Assembly: GCF_047730085.1 (NCBI RefSeq)
Contig: NZ_CP159830.1
Coordinates: 992,001-1,056,000 of the forward strand
Length of the DNA: 64,000 nucleotides
From: Njordibacter sp937773555
GTDB lineage: Bacteria; Pseudomonadota; Gammaproteobacteria; Pseudomonadales; Balneatricaceae
Reading direction: 5' to 3'
Shown here in pieces: positions 9,263-17,726 of this stretch (the first letter of the stretch is position 1; every line of letters starts with the position of its first letter). The notes under the pieces were generated by a model. The model worked only from the letters and a program-made list of their open reading frames with translations, made no database searches and had not been told where the DNA came from. A program made the position numbers and the translations under genes.

Positions 9263-10416
9263 TGGACATGACTAATATTACAAATACAGCCTCGTCCACC
9301 AATCAACAGCTCAAAGAAGCCTATTTCACCGCATCTCAAGGGCAGCTGATCTGGCAAAGATTTAAACGTAATAAATCTGCTTTGGCCGGCGCATGGGTGT
9401 TAATCATCCTGATTCTCTCTGGTATATTTTCACCTTTTTTGACGCCTTATGATGCCACCATTGCAGGCCGAGATAAGGGCTACCTCAACGGTGCACCTCA
9501 AGTGCCTTCCTTTTGTGATGATAATGGCTGCTCCGTAAGGCCGTTTGTCTATACCTATGAGCGATCCCGCTCATTCAAGACTAACTTTCGCTGGGTGAGC
9601 GAAGAGAAAGTTGAACTAGAGGACAGACGTTATCTGACCTTTTTTAGCAGAGGTATGGAGTACACCTTCCTTGGAATAAAATTTGATCGGCACTTGTTTG
9701 GTGTGGATAAGGGTATGGTGCATATTTTTGGCACGGATTCTACAGGCAAGGATATATATTCTCGAACGCTAACGGCGATTAATACCTCCATGGCAGTGGG
9801 CACAATAGGCGTGTTGATTGCGTTTTTCTTGGCTTTGGTTATTGGTGGAGTGTCAGGGTACTACGGTGGGAAAATAGATTCTGTTCTGCAAATGGTAACA
9901 GATACGGTAAGAACCATTCCCAACATTCCGTTGTTTATGGCATTGGCTGCATTTATCCCCGACACGTGGAGTTCTGAAGAAAGGTTCTTCTTTATCTCAC
10001 TTGTGCTTGGGCTGATTGGTTGGACAACATTGGCACGACGCATCCGTACCCACCTGTTAAGCGAACGAAACCAAGAGTACGTTCTGGCAGCACAGCTGTG
10101 TGGAGCCTCGCCAAGTCATGTGATTCGACGACACCTGTTGCCCAGTTTCACCAGTTACATCATTGTTGATTTGGTCATTTCGTTTCCCTATATGATCTTG
10201 TCAGAAACAGCGCTTAGTTTTATTGGGCTGGGTTTGAAAGATCCTGTGAATTCCTTAGGGGTAATGCTGCAAAACGTCACTAGTGCTGACGTCTTATTGA
10301 ACTACCAGTGGTATTTTATTCCAGTCATATTCTTTATTGTTTTGGTGCTAGCATTCGTCTTTGTTGGTGATGGCTTACGAGATGCTGCTGACCCTTACGC
10401 GGATACTAACAAATGA
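9262..10416 (+). CDS. ABC transporter permease, DppC/OppC type
   Basis: A 384-residue permease. The N-terminal OppC_N segment (WQRFKRNKSALAGAWVLIILILSGIFSPFLTPYDATI) is followed by a large periplasmic insertion (about residues 65-160, rich in charged residues, FKTNFRWVSEEKVELEDRRYLTFF). The six-helix transport domain then follows, with the coupling motif around LCGASPSHVIRRHLLPS. The insertion makes it longer than E. coli DppC (about 300). This resembles the longer permeases of YejE-like systems. It overlaps the ATPase gene behind it by ATGA, so translation is coupled. Confidence 0.92.
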   Translation: MDMTNITNTASSTNQQLKEAYFTASQGQLIWQRFKRNKSALAGAWVLIILILSGIFSPFLTPYDATIAGRDKGYLNGAPQVPSFCDDNGCSVRPFVYTYERSRSFKTNFRWVSEEKVELEDRRYLTFFSRGMEYTFLGIKFDRHLFGVDKGMVHIFGTDSTGKDIYSRTLTAINTSMAVGTIGVLIAFFLALVIGGVSGYYGGKIDSVLQMVTDTVRTIPNIPLFMALAAFIPDTWSSEERFFFISLVLGLIGWTTLARRIRTHLLSERNQEYVLAAQLCGASPSHVIRRHLLPSFTSYIIVDLVISFPYMILSETALSFIGLGLKDPVNSLGVMLQNVTSADVLLNYQWYFIPVIFFIVLVLAFVFVGDGLRDAADPYADTNK

Positions 10417-11420
10417 CCCGTTTACTTGATGTAGAAAACCTCACCCTTGATTTCGATACGGATGAAGGTCGTATAACTGCTGTTGATAATGTTTCATTTA
10501 GCCTAGAAGCTGGTGAAATTATGGGTTTAGTAGGCGAAAGTGGTTCTGGCAAATCAGTGACTGCTAAGGCCCTAATGAAACTCAATGCGAGTAACTCGAT
10601 CTATGGGGGAGATAGTAAAATCACTTTGCATTTGGCTAATGGCCCAGTAGACATCATGTCCTTGCAGACAGCCAAAGAATTACAGGTGGTGCGTGGCGGT
10701 GCTATCTCCATGATTTTTCAAGAACCCATGGCAAGTTTTGCGCCAGCCATTACTATTGGTGCTCAAATGGTGGAGCAGTTATTGATCCACACAAGTATGA
10801 GTGCCCTTAAGGCACAAGAAGTGTCTATAGAAATGCTTGATAGAGTGGGTATTTCTGATGCTAGTACCCGATTTAAGCAATATGCATTTGAGTTGTCTGG
10901 CGGTATGCGCCAAAGGGCAATGATTGCCATGGCACTATCTACCAACCCTAAGCTACTCATTGCTGACGAACCGACCACAGCGCTAGATGTGACTATCCAG
11001 GCACAAGTCATAGATCTAATGAAGGATCTAGTGAAAGATTTTGGTATGGGCATTGTGTTTATTACCCACGATTTAGGTGTTATTGCCCAAACTGCAGATA
11101 CGGTTGCGGTGATGTACCTTGGCCGAGTGGTTGAAAAAGGCCCTGTGCGCCAGGTTATTGGCAATCCGTCTCACCCCTATACTCAGGGTTTAATTAAGGC
11201 GTTACCTCGATTAGATGATCTAGATTCTCCATTAACACCTATTCCAGGAGATATACCATCGCCCTTGGAACGCCCAGATGGCTGTGTTTTTAGTACTCGT
11301 TGCAGCAGCTTTTTGGGTCCTCAGTGTAGCGTTGATGTGCCTAAGTTTACGCCTATTTCCCATGACCACATGGTGGCTTGCCACATCTACCAGCAAGATC
11401 AGCAAGGAGCCTCAAAATGA
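10413..11420 (+). CDS. ABC transporter ATPase, DppD/OppD type
   Basis: A 335-residue nucleotide-binding subunit with Walker A GLVGESGSGKS, Q-loop IFQEPMASFAP, signature LSGGMRQRAMIAMAL, Walker B LLIADEPTTALD and switch His in ITHDLGV. The C-terminal oligopeptide/dipeptide region (GCVFSTRCSSFLGPQC) carries cysteines that may bind an iron-sulfur cluster, as in other Dpp-type ATPases. The start overlaps the preceding permease (ATGA) and the stop overlaps the next ATPase (ATGA), so all four genes behind the attenuator form one translationally coupled unit. Confidence 0.94.
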   Translation: MTRLLDVENLTLDFDTDEGRITAVDNVSFSLEAGEIMGLVGESGSGKSVTAKALMKLNASNSIYGGDSKITLHLANGPVDIMSLQTAKELQVVRGGAISMIFQEPMASFAPAITIGAQMVEQLLIHTSMSALKAQEVSIEMLDRVGISDASTRFKQYAFELSGGMRQRAMIAMALSTNPKLLIADEPTTALDVTIQAQVIDLMKDLVKDFGMGIVFITHDLGVIAQTADTVAVMYLGRVVEKGPVRQVIGNPSHPYTQGLIKALPRLDDLDSPLTPIPGDIPSPLERPDGCVFSTRCSSFLGPQCSVDVPKFTPISHDHMVACHIYQQDQQGASK

Positions 11421-12412
11421 AGCAAGATACGTTAATTTCTGCTACCGATGTGTCTGTTCACTACCCTATTAGTGGAGGTAAGCTGTTTGGCCCAAAGCCC
11501 GTTGTGCGAGCAGTTGAAAATGTCACTCTAAACATCACCAAAGGGAGCTTTTTTGGTTTAGTGGGTGAGTCGGGTTCAGGTAAAACTACCTTGGGCAGAG
11601 CGATGCTCAAAGCTGCGCCCATTACCAGTGGTATTGTTAATTTCAATGATGGTGAAGTTAACTATAGCTTATCCAATATGGATGCTAAAGAACTCAAAGA
11701 CTACCGAACTCGGTCACAATTAATATTCCAAGACCCTTATGCAGCATTGAGCCCGCGTATGACCGTAAGGGATATTATTGCAGAACCCCTCGAAATTATG
11801 AAGCTGACGTCATCAAGGGAAGAAACTGACCGAAGAGTGCGAGAAATTGCAACCAAATGCCGCTTAAACCTTGAACACTTGCGCCGGTTTCCCCATGCTT
11901 TTTCTGGCGGACAAAGGCAGCGCATCTCAATTGCACGGGCTTTGGTGTCAGAACCTAAATTTGTGGTTGCTGATGAAAGTGTTGCGGCACTTGACGTGTC
12001 TATTCAGGCGGATGTGCTCAATTTGTTGAAAGAGATTCAACAGGAGATGGGCTTAACATTTTTATTTATTAGCCATGACCTTAGTGTTGTTGCACACATC
12101 TGTGACCACGTGGCAGTGATGTATTTTGGTCGGTTGGTAGAAACAGCACCTACCCGTGAATTATTTAACAACCCTCGCCATCCATACACTAAAGCCTTGT
12201 TGTCTGCTATTCCTTCTCTTGATCCAGACGCAAAGAGCCTGGCCCAAAAATTAGAAGGGGAGATTCCATCACCCACTAACCCGCCACCTGGGTGCAAGTT
12301 TCAAACCCGGTGTCCCCAAGCCATAGATATTTGTCGGCGCGACGAACCTCAACTAGAAAATATTGGGGAGGAACATGATGTGGCATGTCATCGCTGGGAA
12401 GAATTGATTTAA
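11417..12412 (+). CDS. ABC transporter ATPase, DppF/OppF type
   Basis: A nucleotide-binding subunit of 331 residues from the ATG at 11417. That start is preferred over an in-frame TTG 39 bases upstream because AAGGAG precedes it and it forms an ATGA overlap with the previous gene. Motifs are Walker A GLVGESGSGKTTLG, Q-loop IFQDPYAALSPRM, signature FSGGQRQRISIARAL, Walker B FVVADESVAALD and switch His in ISHDLSV. The C-terminal cysteine region is PPGCKFQTRCPQAIDIC. It completes the importer with the first ATPase and ends the operon, convergent with the phosphatase gene. Confidence 0.94.
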   Translation: MKQDTLISATDVSVHYPISGGKLFGPKPVVRAVENVTLNITKGSFFGLVGESGSGKTTLGRAMLKAAPITSGIVNFNDGEVNYSLSNMDAKELKDYRTRSQLIFQDPYAALSPRMTVRDIIAEPLEIMKLTSSREETDRRVREIATKCRLNLEHLRRFPHAFSGGQRQRISIARALVSEPKFVVADESVAALDVSIQADVLNLLKEIQQEMGLTFLFISHDLSVVAHICDHVAVMYFGRLVETAPTRELFNNPRHPYTKALLSAIPSLDPDAKSLAQKLEGEIPSPTNPPPGCKFQTRCPQAIDICRRDEPQLENIGEEHDVACHRWEELI

Positions 12413-12449
12413 TAAGTGAGATGCAGGCTCTAAGGGCCTGTCGTTAAAA

Positions 12450-13220
12450 TTAATGCGAGTTAAGTAAATGTAAGGCCGCTTGATGCAGTTCAGGCGTCGC
12501 TGCAGCTACAACAAGACCATCCCAGCCCTCTTCTAACATGTTGCCTTGCCAGTCTGTAATAACGCCACCCGCTCCCTCTACCACAGGAATCAGCGCCATG
12601 ATGTCGTAGTAGTGTAACGAGCCTTCCACCACCAAATCAATTTGCCCAGAAGCCAGTAAACCATAGCTATAGCAGTCACCACCAAAACGACGCAGGTAAA
12701 CTAAACGACTCAATTGTTCAAATTTATCTAACTGGGGCGTATCAAACATTTCAGGCTCCGTGCAATAAAGAGTGGCTTGTGCCAACTGTTTAACATGTGA
12801 GACGTGACAGGTTTTTCCATTATGGGTGGTTTTTTCACCCATAATGCCGACCCAACATTCATCAAGAATAGGCATGTCAATCACCCCTAATTTAGGCCGG
12901 TTATGGTGGGTGAGGCCTATTAAAGTGCCAAAAGTTGGCATGCCTGAAATGAAACTTTTAGTACCATCAATAGGGTCTATGACCCACTTATAAGCAGCTA
13001 AATTTTGCTTGGAGCCGTGTTCTTCGCCAATAATCCCATGATCGGGGTGACGTTGGCTGATAATTTGGCGAATTTGGCTTTCTACAGTACGATCTGCTTC
13101 GGTAACTGGGCTGGCATCCGCTTTAGACTCCACTATAATGCGTTGACGATAATAGCGTTTAATAGTCTCCCTAGATTGTTGTAAAGCCTGTTCAATAGTA
13201 GTTAAGAAACGGTTTATCAT
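12450..13220 (-). CDS. Inositol-monophosphatase-family phosphatase (HisN-like)
   Basis: A 256-residue Mg-dependent phosphatase. All family metal motifs are visible: EE in GIIGEEHG, WVIDPIDGTKSF, and the C-terminal YYDIMALIPVVEGAGG. GGDCYSYGLLASG matches the histidinol-phosphatase (HisN) branch better than SuhB or CysQ. It lies between the importer operon and the phosphonate monoester hydrolase, on the opposite strand to both. Its substrate here is unknown. It could be the strain's histidinol-phosphatase, or it could hydrolyse a phosphate ester released during phosphonate use; only position supports the latter. Confidence 0.85.
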   Translation of the reverse strand: MINRFLTTIEQALQQSRETIKRYYRQRIIVESKADASPVTEADRTVESQIRQIISQRHPDHGIIGEEHGSKQNLAAYKWVIDPIDGTKSFISGMPTFGTLIGLTHHNRPKLGVIDMPILDECWVGIMGEKTTHNGKTCHVSHVKQLAQATLYCTEPEMFDTPQLDKFEQLSRLVYLRRFGGDCYSYGLLASGQIDLVVEGSLHYYDIMALIPVVEGAGGVITDWQGNMLEEGWDGLVVAAATPELHQAALHLLNSH

Positions 13221-13351
13221 TGTAGCTGGCCAACTGACGACGCATTATTAATAAATTGGTAATAGGGTCTGTTTTTTTTCTTGAAGGGTCAAACGTAAAT
13301 ATCTTATGGTTCAAATTAGAATAGGTAATATGTGGCAGAAAAGCCGATTAA

Positions 13352-13454
13352 AGGCCCGTTTTAGGGGCCTAATTATGTGCCTATTAGTATATTTCATCAT
13401 GAGTATTATTAATTTTTGATTACGCAATAACACACTGTGGTTTATATTTTGCGT
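13352..13454. promoter_or_regulatory. Shared promoter region of the IMPase and PMH genes
   Basis: The 268-bp gap between the divergent phosphatase and phosphonate monoester hydrolase genes holds two inverted repeats. AGGCCC-N7-GGGCCT lies at 13352-13370. ACGCAA and TTGCGT arms lie at 13422-13427 and 13449-13454, about two helical turns apart. The second is shaped like an operator. I see no clear Pho box and no strong sigma-70 pair, so regulation is unassigned. Confidence 0.3.
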
Positions 13455-13488
13455 CATTAAGGGTCATCAATCTAGAGTGCAACTAAAC

Positions 13489-15057
13489 ATGATTAAAAAC
13501 GTATTGTTTATTACTGCTGACCAATGGCGGGGAAGTTGTCTTTCGGCCTTGGGTCATGCGGTAGTCAAAACACCTAACCTAGACAAATTAGCAGCGTCTG
13601 GGGTGCTATTTTCTCAACATTATGCCCAATCTACCCCTTGCAGTCCCTCCCGTGCATCAATACATACCGGTATGTATTTAAAAAATCATCGGGTTTGCAA
13701 TAATGGCACTCCGCTGGATCGGCGGTTCACCAATATAGCCCAGGAAGCTCGGCAATGTGGTTTCGACCCCGTTTTATTTGGTTATACAGATACTGCCCTT
13801 GACCCACGCGACTTAGGCGAAAATGATCCCCGACTTACAAGCTATGAAACGGTACTGCCCGGTTACAGCTTAGGGCAAGGGTTAACTGAAGCGCCACTTG
13901 CTTGGGTACAGTGGTTAGCCGATAAAGGCTACTCGACCCCAGAAGATGATCTATGTGGTGAGGTTTATCGTCAGTTTGATGATCAACATAAGGAAGATAA
14001 GCGGGGCGTAGGTTACCTGCCTGCACCATACGGTGCTGAACACACAGAAACTGCCTTTCTTAATGAAAAAGTAATGCAATACATCGATTCGAAAGAGGGT
14101 AACGCCTTTTTCATACACCTGTCTTGGTTGCGTCCTCATCCACCATTTTTAGTGCCTGAGCCTTACCATAGTATGTATCAACCTGCACAGACAGAGCCAC
14201 CAATAAGGCACTATAGCCTGGCTCAGGAGCAGGCTCAACACCCTTATGTTAAGTTTTTAATTGACGAAAAATTAGCCCAACAGCCAAGTTATGGTGAGTC
14301 TTTGTTGCCCACTATTAATGACGAAGACCTGCAGCAACTTAAGGCCACTTACTACGGTATGATGAGCGAGGTAGACGCACAAATGGGGCGTTTATTAGAT
14401 TTTTTAACCAAGCGCAATTTATTGGAAAGTACTTTAATTGTATTTAGCTCTGATCATGGAGAGCAGCTGGGTGACCATTACCTATTAAGCAAATTAGGCT
14501 TTTTTGACCAGTCTTATCACATTCCTTTGATTATTCGTGCACCAGGTTCAAAATGGGATGAAAGTCGCGGTACACAGGTCTCAAAGTTTAGTGAGAATAT
14601 TGATCTAATGCCCACCATACTAGATCTTTTAGGCGCCACACCGCCGGTGCAATGTGATGGCTTTAGTCTCAGGCCATTTCTTGAGTCTACGTCTGAGTTT
14701 GCTTGGCGTACTTGCGTGCATTGGGAATATGACTTTGGTGATGTATTACAAGGCAACCCCGAGCATCATTTTGGGCTTTCCTTAGATGAGTGTTCTTTAG
14801 CAGTGATTCGTGACTATAATTATAAGTACGTGCACTTTAATCAGCTACCCGCACTGTTGTTTGACCTACAAAATGACCCAGGTGAACTCAATAACTTAGC
14901 CCAACACCCAGATTACATTGGGGTGACCCTAACTTATGCGCAAAAGATGCTTAACTGGCATATGCGCAATGAAGACCGAAGTTTAACGGGATGGCTTTTC
15001 CATGAAAATGGTCCATCTGAGCGCTTGCCCAAAGATCGCAATACGCAACCACGTTAG
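13489..15057 (+). CDS. Sulfatase-fold phosphonate monoester hydrolase
   Basis: A 522-residue enzyme of the alkaline phosphatase superfamily, sulfatase/PMH branch. Asp11 (FITADQWRG) and SSDHGEQLGDH supply metal ligands. Cys51 in PCSPSR is the C-x-P-x-R site that is converted to formylglycine in this family. TADQWRG near the N-terminus and a length near 515 fit phosphonate monoester hydrolases better than arylsulfatases. PMHs release a phosphonate from its ester. Here they could expose a phosphonic acid for PhnW/Y/A. The ATG at 13489 is chosen over an in-frame GTG 12 bases earlier. No signal peptide is seen, so it is cytoplasmic. An arylsulfatase or choline-sulfatase activity cannot be excluded. 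Confidence 0.85.
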   Translation: MIKNVLFITADQWRGSCLSALGHAVVKTPNLDKLAASGVLFSQHYAQSTPCSPSRASIHTGMYLKNHRVCNNGTPLDRRFTNIAQEARQCGFDPVLFGYTDTALDPRDLGENDPRLTSYETVLPGYSLGQGLTEAPLAWVQWLADKGYSTPEDDLCGEVYRQFDDQHKEDKRGVGYLPAPYGAEHTETAFLNEKVMQYIDSKEGNAFFIHLSWLRPHPPFLVPEPYHSMYQPAQTEPPIRHYSLAQEQAQHPYVKFLIDEKLAQQPSYGESLLPTINDEDLQQLKATYYGMMSEVDAQMGRLLDFLTKRNLLESTLIVFSSDHGEQLGDHYLLSKLGFFDQSYHIPLIIRAPGSKWDESRGTQVSKFSENIDLMPTILDLLGATPPVQCDGFSLRPFLESTSEFAWRTCVHWEYDFGDVLQGNPEHHFGLSLDECSLAVIRDYNYKYVHFNQLPALLFDLQNDPGELNNLAQHPDYIGVTLTYAQKMLNWHMRNEDRSLTGWLFHENGPSERLPKDRNTQPR

Positions 15058-15080
15058 CGTGGAGCATGGCTACTGGTGGT

Positions 15081-15971
15081 TTAACTTATATGGCACTGTT
15101 GCAATAACCAGTGCTTAAAATCGGCCACATGGGGACAGGTGGTTAGGTCAGATTTGGTAGTGAGCCAATAGCCACCTTGGCTGGTTAAACGGATGTTAAA
15201 AGGTTCTACTAAAGAGCCATTGGCAAGTTTGTGATTGACGATAGGGGACCTAGCCAGGGCAATGCCAGACCCATGGATAGCCGATTTTAAAGTGAGCATA
15301 GACTGATCAAAACGATGACCTAACTCAGAGTTAACACCTATAACGCCAGCATGGGCTAACCACATGGCCCAGTCCTCTGGGTAAAAGTTAATGTGCAATA
15401 ATTTGTGATTGGCTAAGTCGGATGGTTGCAACAAAGGCTCGGGGCCTGCCAACAACTCTGGGCTGCAAACTGGAAATATTTCTTCTGCAAATAGCAACGT
15501 ACTGTCGCTTTTGAGGCAAGGTTCCAGTAAATACCGAATTTCAATATCAAAGGCATCAGGGAAAAAACCAATGTCGTTATCTTGGGCTGACAAATGCACA
15601 TCAATACTGGGGTGTTGCTTTTGGTAATCCGCTATTCTTGGGAGTAGCCACTGTACGGAAAATGACGAAGGGGCTTTAATATTAAGATGCGTCGATGTTT
15701 TATCAGTAATAATTTCCTTGTAACCTTGTCCTATTAAGTCGAACGACGTGGTTAACATAGGTAAATAAGCCTTACCTGCGTTGGTCAGTGCTAGGCGCTG
15801 ATGAGCACGATTAAATAGGTTTAAACCCAGGTAATTTTCTAGAGTTCTAACTTGGTGACTAATGGCTGCTTGGGTTACATTAAGTTCTGCAGATGCGGCA
15901 GTAAAGCTTAAATGCCGAGCGGCAGCCTCAAATGCTTTCAGCGCATTTAATGGTGGCATTCTTCGATTCAC
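15081..15971 (-). CDS. LysR-family regulator, GcvA-like
   Basis: A 296-residue LysR-type regulator beginning RMPPLNALKAFEAAARHLSFT, the start typical of the GcvA/AmpR branch. The HTH is at about residues 8-62 (TAASAELNVTQAAISHQVRTLE) and the effector domain at about 92-290. Its start overlaps the stop of the M20 amidohydrolase gene by four bases, so it is the last cistron of the astA/TPP/glcG/M20 operon. It is likely the regulator of that operon. Being co-transcribed rather than divergent is less usual for LysR proteins. Confidence 0.92.
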   Translation of the reverse strand: MNRRMPPLNALKAFEAAARHLSFTAASAELNVTQAAISHQVRTLENYLGLNLFNRAHQRLALTNAGKAYLPMLTTSFDLIGQGYKEIITDKTSTHLNIKAPSSFSVQWLLPRIADYQKQHPSIDVHLSAQDNDIGFFPDAFDIEIRYLLEPCLKSDSTLLFAEEIFPVCSPELLAGPEPLLQPSDLANHKLLHINFYPEDWAMWLAHAGVIGVNSELGHRFDQSMLTLKSAIHGSGIALARSPIVNHKLANGSLVEPFNIRLTSQGGYWLTTKSDLTTCPHVADFKHWLLQQCHIS

Positions 15972-17146
15972 ACCACACCCGCTTCGGCATTTAACTCTTG
16001 CTGTACTAAAGTCACCCAGTAAGCCGTGCCAGTTTCTAGAATGTCGTCATTAAAATCATAGTGGGGGTTGTGTAACATACAGCCCCCTACGCTATCAATG
16101 CCATTACCTATAAAAGCGTAGCAGCCATCTTTAACGCGCAGCATACTGGAAAAATCTTCAGAAATGGTTTTAGGGCGGCAGGCTAAATCAACCGACTTTT
16201 CACCCAGCAAAGAGAGCGCCGCTTTGCCTGCGGCTTGGGTTTCCTTCGCTGTGTTAATGGTGGCCCAGAATACGCGCTCGTAGGTGTATTCATGCTCAGC
16301 ACCGTGGGCCTGACAGATGCCTGCTACCAGCTGCCCCATGCGAGCTTCAATAATATCTTGCACCTCTTCAGAGAAACTGCGGCAATCGCCTGTGATGGTA
16401 ACTGTACTTGGAATAACATTAACCGCACCATCAGTAATGAACTCGGTTGCGGAGACTACGGCTTGTTGCTCTGGGTTTATACTGCGAGAAACAATAGTCT
16501 GTAGCCCCAGCAAAATTTCGGCACCAATAACGAGCGGGTCAATGTGGTGGTGGGGTTGTGAAGCGTGACCGCCACGGCCTTTAATGACAATTTTAAAATT
16601 GTCTTCACTTGCCATTACCCCACCCGAATTCATCGACATGTGGCCCGCAGCCATGCCGGGCATGTTATGAAGGCCATAAATGGCTTGCATGGGGAAACGT
16701 TCGAATAACCCATCGTCTATCATGGCTTGGGCGCCTGCGCCGTGTTCTTCATCGGGCTGGAATATAAAATAAACTGTACCGTCAAACGTTCCATGTTGAG
16801 CCAATTCTTGGGCAGCACCCAACAACATAGTCGTATGACCGTCATGACCACAGGCGTGCATGCGTCCATCATTAAGAGATCTATGAGAAAACTCGTTAAG
16901 CTCTTGAATGGCTAATGCATCCATGTCGGCTCTTAATCCAATGGCCTTACTAGAGGTGCCCTTGCGTAATTCAGCAACGATACCTATCTGGCCAACACCT
17001 TCATGCACGACAAGACCAAACTCAATGAGTTTTTGTATTACAAAAGCAGCCGTATCAAAAACTGAGAACTCAGTTTCAGGGTGCTGATGCAGGTGACGAC
17101 GCCAAGTTTGCATCTGTTCTTTTGAAGCTTGAAGGAGTTGAGTCAT
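15968..17146 (-). CDS. M20-family amidohydrolase (hippurate hydrolase-like)
   Basis: A 392-residue metal-dependent amidohydrolase of the M20D branch (hippurate hydrolase, N-acyl-amino-acid or indole-amide hydrolases). Motifs seen are RRHLHQHPETEFSV, GLRADMDALAI, HACGHDGHTTMLLGAA and the catalytic/metal pair QPDEEHGAGA; the dimerisation domain with GRGGHASQPHHHIDPL is present. Family members remove the acyl group from an N-acyl amino acid. In an operon with an arginine N-succinyltransferase and a TPP enzyme, an N-acyl amino acid or lactam-derived substrate is plausible, but nothing in the sequence fixes it. Confidence 0.9.
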   Translation of the reverse strand: MTQLLQASKEQMQTWRRHLHQHPETEFSVFDTAAFVIQKLIEFGLVVHEGVGQIGIVAELRKGTSSKAIGLRADMDALAIQELNEFSHRSLNDGRMHACGHDGHTTMLLGAAQELAQHGTFDGTVYFIFQPDEEHGAGAQAMIDDGLFERFPMQAIYGLHNMPGMAAGHMSMNSGGVMASEDNFKIVIKGRGGHASQPHHHIDPLVIGAEILLGLQTIVSRSINPEQQAVVSATEFITDGAVNVIPSTVTITGDCRSFSEEVQDIIEARMGQLVAGICQAHGAEHEYTYERVFWATINTAKETQAAGKAALSLLGEKSVDLACRPKTISEDFSSMLRVKDGCYAFIGNGIDSVGGCMLHNPHYDFNDDILETGTAYWVTLVQQELNAEAGVV

Positions 17147-17190
17147 CGGTGAGCTTTTATAGACATTTTAGAGCACTTATGATGCCATAG

Positions 17191-17619
17191 TTAGCCTTTG
17201 GCCACTAGGCCTACACTTTCAATACCTGCAACTGCAGCGGTTAAATCGTTATCTGAAGTATCGCCAGTGACACCCAAGGCACCCATAATTTGGCCACGTT
17301 CGTTTTGGATTAGCACGCCACCAGGAACAGGAATCATTTTTCCATCTAACGCAGCGTTTGCGGTAACAATAAAGTAAGGTTGAGCTTCGGCCCTAGCCAT
17401 TTGAGCACTGCCAGGCATACCAAGCATAACAGCACCGTAAGCTTTGGCTTGGGCGATTGCAAAGCGACCTGGTGAAGCGCCATCTTGGCGTTCAAAGGCC
17501 TTTACATGGCCACCTGAGTCTAATACCACAACAGATAATGGCTTAAACCCAAGTTCTTTACCCTTGGCAAGAGTAGCATTGATGATGCGCTTTGAGCGGC
17601 TTAAAGATAGTTCGGCCAT
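17191..17619 (-). CDS. GlcG/HbpS-family protein
   Basis: A 142-residue single-domain protein of the GlcG/HbpS (haem-degrading, DUF336) family, recognised from LSRSKRIINATLAKGKELGFKPLS, VVVLDSGGHVKAFERQDGAS and PVPGGVLIQ followed by GALGVTGDTSDNDLTAAVAGI. These small proteins accompany many catabolic operons, for example with glycolate oxidase. Some bind haem or a corrinoid, but their role in catabolism is generally unclear. It lies between the TPP enzyme (107 bp) and the amidohydrolase (44 bp) on the same strand. No signal peptide is visible. Confidence 0.88.
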   Translation of the reverse strand: MAELSLSRSKRIINATLAKGKELGFKPLSVVVLDSGGHVKAFERQDGASPGRFAIAQAKAYGAVMLGMPGSAQMARAEAQPYFIVTANAALDGKMIPVPGGVLIQNERGQIMGALGVTGDTSDNDLTAAVAGIESVGLVAKG

Positions 17620-17726
17620 AAAAGGCTCCCGGTAAGTTGTAAAATTTCGTACATCATAGCCGAGTTGTATTACCGGTAGTAGCCTTTACCCAAATTTAGT
17701 CGCGATTAGATGACTAAATTGATGAT

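Noticed and set aside
12424..12440. CAGGC/GCCTG hairpin between the importer and the IMPase gene
   Set aside because: Five pairs and no T-run on either strand; too weak for a terminator call.
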